Source: an uncultured Chloroflexota bacterium
Lineage (GTDB): Bacteria > Chloroflexota > Anaerolineae > Aggregatilineales > Phototrophicaceae
Direction of reading: 5' to 3'
Length of the DNA stretch: 18,126 nt
NCBI GenBank assembly: GCA_903904765.1
Contig: CAIVEA010000994.1
Coordinates: 1-18,126, forward strand
Shown: positions 1 to 7,057 of the stretch, in pieces
Position numbering within the stretch: the stretch's first letter is position 1
How the letters are laid out: every line of letters begins with the position of its first letter
Program-made: the position numbers and the translations under genes
Notes under the pieces: generated by a model
What the model was told of the DNA's origin: nothing
Databases searched by the model: none
The model's input: the letters and a program-made list of their open reading frames with translations, nothing else

Positions 1-582
1 GCGGATTGCGAACGGGCGGTGGCGACAGCCGTCAAAACCTTCGGGCGGCTGGACATTGTGTTCAACAACGCCGGCATTGTCCCCTTCGGCACAGTGCTGG
101 AAACCCCGTTAGCGGTTTGGAACGATGTGCTGGCAACCAACGTCAGCGGCACTTTTTACGTCAGCCGCGCCGCGCTGCCCGTCTTGATCACACAGGGGAG
201 CGGGGTCATCATCAACTGCGCCTCCGATTGGGGCATGGTGGGCGGACAGGGCGCGGCGGCCTATTGCGCCACCAAAGGGGCGGTGGTGCAGCTCACGCGG
301 GCGATGGCGCTTGACCATGCCCGACAGGGCGTGCGCGTCAACGCGGTCTGCCCCGGCGATACCTACGTCGAACGCTGGGATGCCAAGTTGCAAGCAGGGC
401 AATCCCGCGAGGCGTATCTGGCGGCGCTGGGCGAAGGATTCCCGATGGGTCGCGTGGGTGCGGCGGACGAGGTGGCGCGGGCGGTGCTATTCCTCGCCAG
501 CGACGACTCCAGCTACATGACCGGGCAAATGCTGGTGGTGGACGGCGGGAATACGGCGGGCGGCACATCCGCGCATTATTGA
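1..582 (+). CDS. SDR-family NAD(P)-dependent oxidoreductase, 3' part
   Basis: This is the C-terminal 193 residues of a classical short-chain dehydrogenase/reductase; the reading frame is open from base 1, so about the first 55-60 residues, including the glycine-rich cofactor-binding loop, lie outside the window. The visible part has the NNAG structural motif (fragment residues 22-25), a catalytic serine in CASDWG (about 75), the YxxxK active site in YCATK (Y88, K92), the RVNAVCPG loop and the C-terminal DGGN. These are the standard catalytic residues, so the enzyme should be active as a soluble carbonyl/alcohol oxidoreductase. The substrate cannot be read from the sequence. The gene ends 115 bases from the convergent dehydrogenase, and a palindromic repeat occupies the gap. 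Confidence 0.93.
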   Translation, partial: ADCERAVATAVKTFGRLDIVFNNAGIVPFGTVLETPLAVWNDVLATNVSGTFYVSRAALPVLITQGSGVIINCASDWGMVGGQGAAAYCATKGAVVQLTRAMALDHARQGVRVNAVCPGDTYVERWDAKLQAGQSREAYLAALGEGFPMGRVGAADEVARAVLFLASDDSSYMTGQMLVVDGGNTAGGTSAHY

Positions 583-587
583 GGGCA

Positions 588-695
588 ACCCTCAACCCCA
601 ACCCTTCTCCCTCAGGGTGAAGGGCATGGGGCAAAAAGATGCGTCTTGCCTCCCCTCTCCGATCTGTACTCAGGGGTTGGGAGAGGAGTGAGGGC
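588..695. repeat. Palindromic intergenic repeat, copy 1
   Basis: This block fills almost the whole gap between two convergent genes. It starts with ACCCTCAACCCC (588-599) and ends with TGAGGGC (689-695), which are imperfect inverted ends. Inside is a near-perfect hairpin at 602-624, with arms CCCTTC and GAAGGG and an inner CCCT/AGGG pair. The same motif recurs at 15942-15964 in this orientation and at 4395-4417 in the opposite one, so it is a dispersed element. It may also fold at the ends of both converging transcripts, although no T-run follows it. Confidence 0.75.
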
Positions 696-696
696 T

Positions 697-1716
697 TTAC
701 AGATTAGCAATCACGCGGGCGGTAAAATCTTTCGTGGAGATCGCGCCCTGCTTGTAAATATCTACCGTGTGGTCGCCTTCGGCCAGCGTCACCCGCACCG
801 CCTGATCCACACGATCCGCTTCGGCCTTGCGATTCCAGTAGTGGCGCAGCAGCATCGCCACGCTCATGATGGCGGCGGTGGGGTTGGCAATCCCCTTGCC
901 TGCGATGTCCGGGGCGCTGCCATGTACCGGCTCGGCCAGCGCAATATGGTCGCCCAAACTGAGCGAGGGCGCGAGACCAAGCCCGCCGCCCCATGCCGCC
1001 GCCATATCCGACAGAATATCGCCGTACAGGTTGGGCGTGAGGATGACATCGAAGCGGGTGGGGTCTTTGACCATCCAGTAGGCCGCCGTATCCACATACA
1101 ATTCATCGGTGACGATCTGCGGATAATTGGCCGCCACTTCCAGCGCCACACGGCGGAACAGCCCGTCCGACTTGGGCAGCACGTTCGCCTTGTGGACGAC
1201 GGTCACTTTCTTGCGCCCGACCTGCACCGCCAGTTCATAGGCCAGCTTCGCCACGCGCTCGGTGGCTTCGCGGGTGATGACCTTCTCCGCGATGCCCGTT
1301 TTACCTTCGTTTTCCAGATGTTCATGACCGATGTACAGGTCTTCGGTGTTTTCGCGCACCACCAGCATGTCCACCCCTTCGCGGGAAGTGGCGACGGGCA
1401 GGTGCTGGGCGGGGCGCAGGTTGGCATAGGCCACCAGCGTCCGGCGCAGGCGCACGATGGGCGAGAAATAGCCATCTACCGGATAGGCCGGTGACGAGGT
1501 AGCGCCGAACAGCACAGCGGTGCAGTCGCGGGCGGCTTGCAGCGTTTCTTCGGGCAGCGATGTGCCTTTGTTCTGGAAGCATTCGAAACCCGCGTCTGCC
1601 GTGCGAATCTGCACATCAGGCGCGACTTTGAGCAGCACATCCACAGCGGCGGGGATGACTTCGCGGCCAATCCCATCCCCTTCGATCACACACAGTTGCA
1701 GCGGTTGATTATCCAT
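697..1716 (-). CDS. NAD-dependent isocitrate/isopropylmalate/homoisocitrate-type dehydrogenase
   Basis: A 339-residue member of the beta-decarboxylating dehydrogenase family, which oxidises and decarboxylates 2-hydroxy-3-carboxy acids using a divalent metal. All expected site residues are present: R91, R101, R121, Y128, K176, D209, D233 and D237. The HGSAPDIAGKGIANP loop (265-279) carries the Asp-Ile pair typical of NAD rather than NADP use. Overall it resembles Thermus homoisocitrate dehydrogenase most closely (CVIEGDGIG start, TSLPEET, YANLRPA, RENTEDLY). However, the position that aligns with the substrate-selecting Arg85 of that enzyme is V88 here. Substrate could be 3-isopropylmalate, isocitrate or homoisocitrate, and no leu or lys pathway genes adjoin it to decide. 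The ATG start follows an AAGGGG-like stretch only one base away, with GAAGGG about 12 bases upstream. Confidence 0.92.
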   Translation of the reverse strand: MDNQPLQLCVIEGDGIGREVIPAAVDVLLKVAPDVQIRTADAGFECFQNKGTSLPEETLQAARDCTAVLFGATSSPAYPVDGYFSPIVRLRRTLVAYANLRPAQHLPVATSREGVDMLVVRENTEDLYIGHEHLENEGKTGIAEKVITREATERVAKLAYELAVQVGRKKVTVVHKANVLPKSDGLFRRVALEVAANYPQIVTDELYVDTAAYWMVKDPTRFDVILTPNLYGDILSDMAAAWGGGLGLAPSLSLGDHIALAEPVHGSAPDIAGKGIANPTAAIMSVAMLLRHYWNRKAEADRVDQAVRVTLAEGDHTVDIYKQGAISTKDFTARVIANL

Positions 1717-1884
1717 ACCCCTTGTTCACCCTTCATCTGTAGACAGCACAAAACAAGGCGGAACCCAATTCCACCTGACAAAATAAACGAGACAATCAAA
1801 AAGAAGGGTATATTTCCACTAGGAGTGTAGATTGTGCCGGATTTTGGTCATACTTGCAACTTTTCGTGCAACCGGGGAAACATC

Positions 1885-2634
1885 ATGCCCGCATTCACCG
1901 TTGTGCTGATCGGATTCGCATCGGCGGCGCTGCCCCTGCCGGACGGGGTGCGACTGCTGCATTACGTCCGCCCGCCCGCCGACCTGATCGCCCGTCTGAC
2001 CGATGACCACGCCGACCTGATCGTGGTGGATGGCGCGGCGGACGACTGGCAGGCGTGGACGAGCGCCCCCAAGCGCAGCCCGGCCACCCGCCGCATCCCG
2101 CTGGTGCTGGTGTCCGCCGATGCCGAACGCCGTGCCGCCGCCCACTCTGCGGGTGCAGACAAGGTGCTGCTGCCGGATGCGCTGGCGGCACAACTGCCCG
2201 ACCTGCTGCGCGACCTTGTGCAAGCGCCCGCCGTCGCGCTACAGGCACAACTGGAATGTGACTGCGCCGCCGAACTGCCACCACTGGCGCTGACTGCGCT
2301 GGAGAAGTTCAACGCGGGCGAATACTACGCACAGCATGACCTTCTCGAAAGCCTGTGGATGCAAACCGAGAGTCCGGTGCGCGACCTGTACCGCGCCATT
2401 TTGCAGGTGGGTGTGGCCTACTACCAGATCAAGCGCGGCAACCGGCGCGGGGCGCTGAAGATGCTCTTACGCGGGCAGCACTGGCTGGCGCGGTTGCCGG
2501 ATGTGTGTCAGGGAGTGGATGTACGCGGTCTGCGCGATGACGCGGCACAGGTACGCGCCGCGCTGGAGCGCCTGCCCACAGACGACCTGAGCGCGTTTGA
2601 CCGGACGCTGCTGCGCCCCGTGCGATGGGGGTGA
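1885..2634 (+). CDS. Pseudo-receiver domain fused to DUF309
   Basis: The ATG at 1885 is preferred because GGGGA lies just upstream; a GTG at 1834 would add 17 residues of no recognisable character. The 249-residue product has two parts. Residues 3-113 follow the beta/alpha pattern of a response-regulator receiver: LIVVDG with D49 at the phospho-acceptor place, LVLVSAD with S78, and K93 near the usual lysine. The acidic pair after strand 1 is missing (LIGFAS), so phosphorylation is doubtful. Residues 138-202 are a DUF309 helical domain with its signature: FNAGEYYAQHDLLESLW (F142, G145, H151, E155, W158), then QVGVAYYQIKRGNRRGAL. DUF309 has no established biochemical function. The gene stands alone, diverging from the dehydrogenase. 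The C-terminal domain call is firm; the receiver call is by secondary-structure pattern. Confidence 0.82.
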   Translation: MPAFTVVLIGFASAALPLPDGVRLLHYVRPPADLIARLTDDHADLIVVDGAADDWQAWTSAPKRSPATRRIPLVLVSADAERRAAAHSAGADKVLLPDALAAQLPDLLRDLVQAPAVALQAQLECDCAAELPPLALTALEKFNAGEYYAQHDLLESLWMQTESPVRDLYRAILQVGVAYYQIKRGNRRGALKMLLRGQHWLARLPDVCQGVDVRGLRDDAAQVRAALERLPTDDLSAFDRTLLRPVRWG

Positions 2635-2650
2635 GGGGTGCGTACAACAG

Positions 2651-2680
2651 CAACGCCCGCGCAGGGCGGGCGTTGTGGGG
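2651..2680. terminator. GC-rich hairpin, copy 1 of a 29-bp direct repeat
   Basis: A perfect 10-bp stem (CAACGCCCGC at 2651-2660 with GCGGGCGTTG at 2666-2675) closes a 5-base GCAGG loop. It lies between the DUF309 gene ending at 2634 (+) and the nuclease gene ending at 2691 (-), so it is placed to end both transcripts. Neither side has a proper T-run, so termination efficiency is uncertain. Bases 2652-2680 are identical to 3795-3823. Confidence 0.7.
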
Positions 2681-2690
2681 TTATATCTAG

Positions 2691-3701
2691 TCAAGCAGGT
2701 TTACGCGAAATTGCACCGAATAATTTCTCAAGAGTCGTGATGAAATCATCGGTCTGATCGGCTGTGAGGGTATAAAAATTGTTCACACCAGCAATCCGAA
2801 TGGCTTTTTGCGGGCTAATCGAGAAAGTTTCAGAGAATGCACTCGTGTTGATAAGGATGCGGAATCCACCATCTTTGGGCGTTGCCCATGTACACAACAA
2901 AACTCGATCATTGCCTTGCTGCGGAGTATATGAAATGCTCTCATGATCGAGATTGGGGAACAGGCCAAAATTCGTAGCAGTGATATAAACCTTCCGAAAT
3001 TCGTCTCCGATGCCGTTCGCATCTGCTAGTTGTTGCAAAACACGTAGTTGCCCAGATGGCGCATCCAGTAGCGGGGTTCGAGATGCTTTTCTGCTCGGCG
3101 CGGACGGTGCGGGAGCACCCATCTCAGCCTCGGACAGATGGCGTAGCAAAATATGCTCCCCATCCGTGTTGCGGTATACATCAAACGAAACTACATGAAT
3201 CGGATGGTTGTGAAAGGTGGTGTGTTTGGAAATTCGATCGAGGTTGATGTCGCGTTGCGTCCCCACCACATAGACCAGAATCTCCGGTTGCGTGAAGATT
3301 CTGTTGCTCAACCGATTCTTCTTCATGAAAGCAAGCATATTCAAACCGCGCTTTTCAAGACAAATTTGAACCAGTTCCTTGAGTTCCTGAGGCGTGAACG
3401 ACGCAATCGCGCCAGCATAGTCCAGCGCCTGTGCCACCGTCTCGCGACGCACAGCACTGCGCTTGATTTCAATCACCGCCCATTGTCCTTGTCGGTTAAG
3501 CGCCAGTACATCCAGAATGCCTGTGTTGAGTTTGATCTGCCGCCCGATCAGCAGTAAATCTGAATCCACCAGCGTCGGGTCATTGGCAATCCAATCTTCG
3601 AGGTCTTTCTCATAGGCAATTGTGGCTGGTATATACTGTTGCGGCATGGCATTTTCCATCAACCGCCAGACAGCCAAATCAGTACGATCTGAATCCGTCA
3701 C
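2691..3701 (-). CDS. NucS-like PD-(D/E)XK nuclease domain protein
   Basis: A 336-residue protein. The GTG start at 3701 is chosen because GAGGAG (3710-3715) precedes it by 8 bases. Residues 25-110 match the catalytic domain of the NucS/DUF91 endonuclease family: GILD with D64, EIK with E78 and K80, and QALDY with Q91 and Y95, the usual D...ExK...QxxxY set. The conserved approach segment LEDWIANDP and LLLIGRQ precedes it. In NucS proper this domain is C-terminal, after a DNA-binding domain; here it is N-terminal. Residues about 195-336 form a second, unrecognised globular region, joined by a Pro/Ser/Arg-rich linker near 190-205. DNA cleavage or repair is inferred from the motif only. Base composition is clearly lower in GC than the flanks (two 60-base lines counted at 42% and 53%, against 73% in the DUF309 gene), and identical hairpin repeats bracket it, suggesting recent acquisition. 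Confidence 0.85.
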   Translation of the reverse strand: MTDSDRTDLAVWRLMENAMPQQYIPATIAYEKDLEDWIANDPTLVDSDLLLIGRQIKLNTGILDVLALNRQGQWAVIEIKRSAVRRETVAQALDYAGAIASFTPQELKELVQICLEKRGLNMLAFMKKNRLSNRIFTQPEILVYVVGTQRDINLDRISKHTTFHNHPIHVVSFDVYRNTDGEHILLRHLSEAEMGAPAPSAPSRKASRTPLLDAPSGQLRVLQQLADANGIGDEFRKVYITATNFGLFPNLDHESISYTPQQGNDRVLLCTWATPKDGGFRILINTSAFSETFSISPQKAIRIAGVNNFYTLTADQTDDFITTLEKLFGAISRKPA

Positions 3702-3788
3702 CGACTCATCTCCTCATTATGGGCGAGAATGCGTATATCGAGCCTGCTCATTTCTCAAATATACAAGAGGACTCCCCCGTTTAGCATA

Positions 3789-3823
3789 AACAAAAACGCC
3801 CGCGCAGGGCGGGCGTTGTGGGG
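3789..3823 (-). terminator. Intrinsic terminator of the FmdB-type gene, copy 2 of the 29-bp repeat
   Basis: Read on the minus strand downstream of the FmdB-type gene, a perfect 9-bp stem (AACGCCCGC at 3795-3803 with GCGGGCGTT at 3809-3817, loop GCAGG) is followed by TTTTTGTTT. This is a convincing Rho-independent terminator. The stem-loop and its flank (3795-3823) are identical over 29 bases to 2652-2680. Confidence 0.85.
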
Positions 3824-3854
3824 GACATGGGAACTATGAGGACGGACAGGCGGC

Positions 3855-4202
3855 CTAGTCGGCAGCCGCAGCCGCTTTCGGCGCGGGCTTGCTGGCCGGC
3901 GCTTCGGCAGCCTTGCTCTCGCTTTTGGCTTCGCTCTTGGTCTCAGCTTTGGTTTCAGGCTTGGCCTCGCCAGCTTTCGCCTCCGGCTCTTTGGGCGGGG
4001 GCGGCGTGCCAATGGTACTCTTGGACGAGCTTTTGCTGTCGTTGATGTAGAATCCCGACCCTTTGAAAATGATACCCGCTGCCTGCACCACACGGGTGAC
4101 ACGCTGACCCGATTCAGGGTCTACCGAAAGGGGGTCATCCAGAAACTTTTGACGGTATTCAAATGTGCTGCCATCTTCACGGCGATAGGTATAGACTGGC
4201 AT
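3855..4202 (-). CDS. FmdB-type small protein lacking the zinc-binding cysteines
   Basis: A 115-residue protein. The ATG follows GAGGTG at 8 bases. Residues 1-55 have the outline of the FmdB/CxxC_CXXC_SSSS putative regulatory family: MPVYTYR start, a short hairpin, a DDPLSVDPESG segment, then GIIFKGSGFYIND, which is the most conserved part of the family. The family normally carries two CxxC pairs forming a zinc ribbon; here they read RREDG and DPESG, and the whole protein has no cysteine. Residues 56-115 are a low-complexity Ser/Lys/Pro/Ala/Glu tail, probably disordered and highly charged. Family members have no settled function. A promoter lies upstream and a strong terminator downstream, so it is a single-gene transcript. 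Confidence 0.82.
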   Translation of the reverse strand: MPVYTYRREDGSTFEYRQKFLDDPLSVDPESGQRVTRVVQAAGIIFKGSGFYINDSKSSSKSTIGTPPPPKEPEAKAGEAKPETKAETKSEAKSESKAAEAPASKPAPKAAAAAD

Positions 4203-4251
4203 TCTGCTTTCACCTCAAACCCGCAACGACAGGTCATCGCATTCACCCCAA

Positions 4252-4279
4252 ATGATACACGCTTTCTTAGCACTGTCTA
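4252..4279 (-). promoter_or_regulatory. Putative sigma-70-type promoter of the FmdB-type gene
   Basis: On the minus strand, TAGACA (4274-4279) and TATCAT (4252-4257) are separated by 16 bases; each matches five of six consensus bases. Transcription would start about 40-45 bases before the ATG at 4202, leaving room for the GAGGTG ribosome-binding site. Confidence 0.55.
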
Positions 4280-4328
4280 TAGGTGAGTGCTATTTTCTAG
4301 CGAATTTTTTATGTGAAGGGGGTTCAAA

Positions 4329-4432
4329 ACCCTCACCCTTTATCCCTCTCCCTCATGGAGAGGGAGTTAATGAGAATATGACTTTTTCTGTCTCCCCTTC
4401 GCTCTGAGGGAGAAGGGGCGGGGGATGAGGGT
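4329..4432. repeat. Palindromic intergenic repeat, copy 2
   Basis: A roughly 104-bp element ends in ACCCTCA (4329-4335) and TGAGGGT (4426-4432), perfect 7-bp inverted ends. It contains two hairpins: CCCTCTCC/GGAGAGGG (4344-4351 with 4357-4364) and CCCCTTC/GAAGGG G-type arms (4394-4400 with 4412-4418). The second hairpin is the reverse complement of the one at 602-624, with two mismatches. It lies between the divergent FmdB-type and phosphatase genes, upstream of the phosphatase. Confidence 0.75.
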
Positions 4433-4494
4433 CGCTATCCCGTATGCGGCGGCTATCGTGTACAATGGCGCGATTCCAGAAATGAGGATACCCC

Positions 4495-5226
4495 ATGCAG
4501 CTTTATCTGATTCGTCATGCCCAATCCCAGAATAACGCGACCATGCTGGAGAACCCCAACAACCGTCAGGAGGCTGACCCGTCGCTGACCGAACTCGGTT
4601 TCAAGCAGGCCGAAGCGGTGGGGCGTTATGTGGGTGAGGCGCTCAATGTGGATCGCTGGGTAGAACAGCCGCCTGCTGTGCGTAAGCCGGTGTACGGGCT
4701 GGGCGCGACCCGTCTGTACGTCAGCCCAATGCTGCGGACGCTGCAAACCTGCCAACCGGTGGCGCGGGCGCTGGGGTTGCAACCGGAAATCTGGGTGGAT
4801 ATTCACGAACACGGCGGCATCTTCCTGCATCATGATGATGAACGCGGCATTCAAGGGCTGCCCGGCATGGGTCGCCGCGAGATCAGCGAACGCTTCCCCA
4901 ACGTGATCCTCTCACCAGATGTGCGCGAGGATGGCTGGTGGAATCCGGCGGCAGGGATGGAATCGCTCGAAAGCTGCCAGATGCGGGCGATCCGTGTGGC
5001 GAACGCGCTGCGGTTGCAGGCCAACAGTGACCAGCGCATCGTCCTCGTCACACACGGGACGTTCCTCGACCATCTGATTAAGGCGCTGCTGAACCTGCTG
5101 CCGGGGAATGATCTGCGTTTCTACCATTACAACACGGCTATGACGCATGTGGACTTCCTGAACGGCCTGACCATCCTGCGCTACCAGAATCGCTTCGATC
5201 ATCTGCCGCCGGAATTGAATTCGTAA
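4495..5226 (+). CDS. Histidine phosphatase (phosphoglycerate mutase-like) family protein
   Basis: A 243-residue protein. The ATG follows GAGGA at 7 bases. It opens with the branch-1 signature LIRHAQS (R7, H8, the phospho-accepting histidine). The second conserved arginine is R81 in SPMLRTLQT, the likely acid/base glutamate is E105 in DIHEHGG, and the second histidine is H187 in LVTHGTF, so the catalytic set is complete. Such enzymes remove phosphate from small molecules or, less often, act as mutases. The length is normal. The middle (115-160) is longer than in minimal members and probably shapes the substrate pocket. The physiological substrate cannot be stated. TACAAT at 4461-4466 could serve as a -10 box, but no good -35 accompanies it. 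Confidence 0.9.
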   Translation: MQLYLIRHAQSQNNATMLENPNNRQEADPSLTELGFKQAEAVGRYVGEALNVDRWVEQPPAVRKPVYGLGATRLYVSPMLRTLQTCQPVARALGLQPEIWVDIHEHGGIFLHHDDERGIQGLPGMGRREISERFPNVILSPDVREDGWWNPAAGMESLESCQMRAIRVANALRLQANSDQRIVLVTHGTFLDHLIKALLNLLPGNDLRFYHYNTAMTHVDFLNGLTILRYQNRFDHLPPELNS

Positions 5227-5244
5227 CCGCAAAAGACAGCCTAC

Positions 5245-5305
5245 GTAGGGACATGGCCTGCCATATTCGCCGTACACAAGCGGATAACACAGGTGTTGTC
5301 CCTAC
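5245..5305. repeat. Inverted-repeat element GTAGGGACA...TGTCCCTAC
   Basis: Perfect 9-bp inverted arms at 5245-5253 and 5297-5305 enclose 43 bases in the gap between the convergent phosphatase and YjjX-type genes. It differs in sequence from the CCCTCACCC repeat family. It could fold as a long hairpin at the 3' ends of both transcripts, but no T-run is present. Confidence 0.55.
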
Positions 5306-5338
5306 AAAGATATGCCATCGGGGATGAGGATTTTTCCC

Positions 5339-5869
5339 TTAGAAATGCAGGTGCGGGTTGCGGAACGGAACGAGCGCCAGCGCAACAGCATGGGTGTAAT
5401 AGGCGCGGCGGTCAATCACATCACCCGTGAGCAACCCCACCGCCCCGTTCTGCTGCTTGGAGTTGCTGCGCCCGAACACGCGGTCATCCGCCTCGCCCAG
5501 TTCCACGCCCTGCCGCACCAGCACGGCCACCTCATGCGGCAATTCCAGCGCGCCCGTCCGCGCCTTGCCCACCCGTTCATGGTTGAGCGCCACCACCCAC
5601 GCAAACACGAACATCGCCCCGTGCTGTTCCTCGCAACCGCCTTCGATGCCCATCCACAAGCTGGCATCCGGCAGGGCAGCTTGAGCAGCGCGGGCGCGGT
5701 TGAACGCCCCTTGCAGCGTTTCGCTATCGGTCATGGGTTGATCGCTCACGCCCGATGGCACGTTGATGCCTGTAGCGGTCAGGGGCGCATCCGGGAAGAT
5801 GAGCGCGTAGCCCTGCTGCGCGGCCTGCACTTTGACCGGATTGGTAGAAGCCACCACAATTTGATTCAC
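5339..5869 (-). CDS. yjjX: Inosine/xanthosine triphosphatase, YjjX/DUF84 family
   Basis: A 176-residue protein of normal family length. It begins with VVASTNPVK (residues 5-13), the family's nucleotide-binding start, followed by the conserved segments GVSDQPMTDSETLQGAFNRA and WMGIEGG. These are typical of the enzymes that hydrolyse non-canonical purine nucleoside triphosphates such as ITP and XTP, keeping them out of nucleic acids. The GTG start at 5869 overlaps the stop of the upstream epimerase gene in a GTGA arrangement, which implies translational coupling and a two-gene operon. No separate promoter is visible inside the epimerase end. Confidence 0.88.
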   Translation of the reverse strand: MNQIVVASTNPVKVQAAQQGYALIFPDAPLTATGINVPSGVSDQPMTDSETLQGAFNRARAAQAALPDASLWMGIEGGCEEQHGAMFVFAWVVALNHERVGKARTGALELPHEVAVLVRQGVELGEADDRVFGRSNSKQQNGAVGLLTGDVIDRRAYYTHAVALALVPFRNPHLHF

Positions 5870-6897
5870 TTAGCCACCAGACCCTGCTCGTTCGACGCTT
5901 CTTGCTGTTCCGCGAAACTGATCTCGGCTTGCCGACGACGGTAACTGGCGGGCAGTTTGGGCGGGTTCTTCTCATAGTATTCGACCAGACGGGCGACATA
6001 TTCCGCCAGCGGAGTGTATTTCATCCCCAGTTCGGCCTTGCTCAAATCGTTGGTCAGTTCGGACATCCAGCGTTCGCTGAACGGGGAGCAATCGGGCAGG
6101 AAGCCGTTCGCCTCCAGCAGGCCGCGCCGGACGCGCACCAGCCGGGGCTGGACGTTCAGCAAGCTGCCCACCATCCGCAGGAACTCCGCCAGCGACACTG
6201 TTTCATCCTGCGAGATGTTATAGGCGCGGGTGCGGCTGACTCCGCGTGCGATCACGCGCAGGATGGCCTGCACCACATCACCGCTGTAAATGTGCCGCAA
6301 AGGGTAATCTGGCGTTTCGGGGACGAGCAGCGGACCGCCATCTTTCAGGCGCAGCACGTAGCCGTAGAAGCGGTTGAAATGGTCGCGCTCCCCGTTGACC
6401 ATCGGCAGGCGCAGCGAGGTGTAGGGGAAGCCGTGCGCCGCATGTGCTGCCGCCAGCGTATCTTCTACGCGCCGTTTGTCCATGCCGTACAGCCATTCTT
6501 CGTAGCTGTAGGTGTTGGCTTTGGGGGCGGGCATCACGCGGCCTTCATAAGCGGACTCGGCATAAGGGCGATCCACACCTTCGCGCACTAGATACACCTG
6601 TCCGGTGCTGAGAAAGATGTAGTGACCGATGCGCCCGTTCAGAATGCGGGTGACGGCCTCGGCTTCTGCACCTTTATAGATGGTATTGTCCACCACCACA
6701 TCAAAATCGCGCCCACCCAGCGCCAGTTGGAGTTGTACCGCGTCTGACCGATCCGCCCGCAGGCGTTCGACAGACTCGGGAAGCGAATCGGGTGTGACCC
6801 CCCGGTTCAAAATGGTGACGCGATGCCCCTGTTCGAGCAGCGCGAGGGTGAGGTAATGACCGATGTTGCGCGTACCGCCAATGACCAGAATGTGCAT
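5866..6897 (-). CDS. NAD-dependent epimerase/dehydratase (extended SDR)
   Basis: A 343-residue soluble protein. The ATG at 6897 follows AGGAC by 6 bases. The N-terminal cofactor site reads GGTRNIG (7-13), as in atypical extended SDRs rather than the canonical GxxGxxG. LNRG (30-33) sits at the end of the second strand, where adenine-ribose specificity is set. The active site can be read as S97 in FLSTGQVY and YGMDK (Y137, K141). The C-terminal half has DYPLRHIYSGDVVQAI and NISQDETVSLAEFL, common in sugar-nucleotide epimerase-like proteins. The exact substrate is unknown. It is the first gene of a pair with the YjjX-type phosphatase, overlapping it by 4 bases. Confidence 0.87.
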   Translation of the reverse strand: MHILVIGGTRNIGHYLTLALLEQGHRVTILNRGVTPDSLPESVERLRADRSDAVQLQLALGGRDFDVVVDNTIYKGAEAEAVTRILNGRIGHYIFLSTGQVYLVREGVDRPYAESAYEGRVMPAPKANTYSYEEWLYGMDKRRVEDTLAAAHAAHGFPYTSLRLPMVNGERDHFNRFYGYVLRLKDGGPLLVPETPDYPLRHIYSGDVVQAILRVIARGVSRTRAYNISQDETVSLAEFLRMVGSLLNVQPRLVRVRRGLLEANGFLPDCSPFSERWMSELTNDLSKAELGMKYTPLAEYVARLVEYYEKNPPKLPASYRRRQAEISFAEQQEASNEQGLVAK

Positions 6898-7057
6898 AAC
6901 CGTCCTGTCGTGCGTAGTCCCGCACTGGAAATAAGATGCCCACCTGTTTCTGCGCCTATCATACCTTGCCCGCTGGCAAATTCATGTACAGTAGGTTTTG
7001 TGCAATTGTGCTGAATTTGGGGCGTTCAACCGCCATTGTAGGCCGTTTTGAAGGATT

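Noticed and set aside
588..695. CRISPR-like or tandem repeat array
   Set aside because: The repeats are single dispersed palindromic blocks without regular spacers, and no cas genes are present.
646..1494. A 282-codon open frame on + opposite the dehydrogenase
   Set aside because: The minus-strand dehydrogenase has all its catalytic residues; the antisense product has no recognisable features.
6898..7057. Possible small gene or terminator downstream of the GNAT gene
   Set aside because: No open frame with a ribosome-binding site and no stable hairpin with a T-run could be supported.
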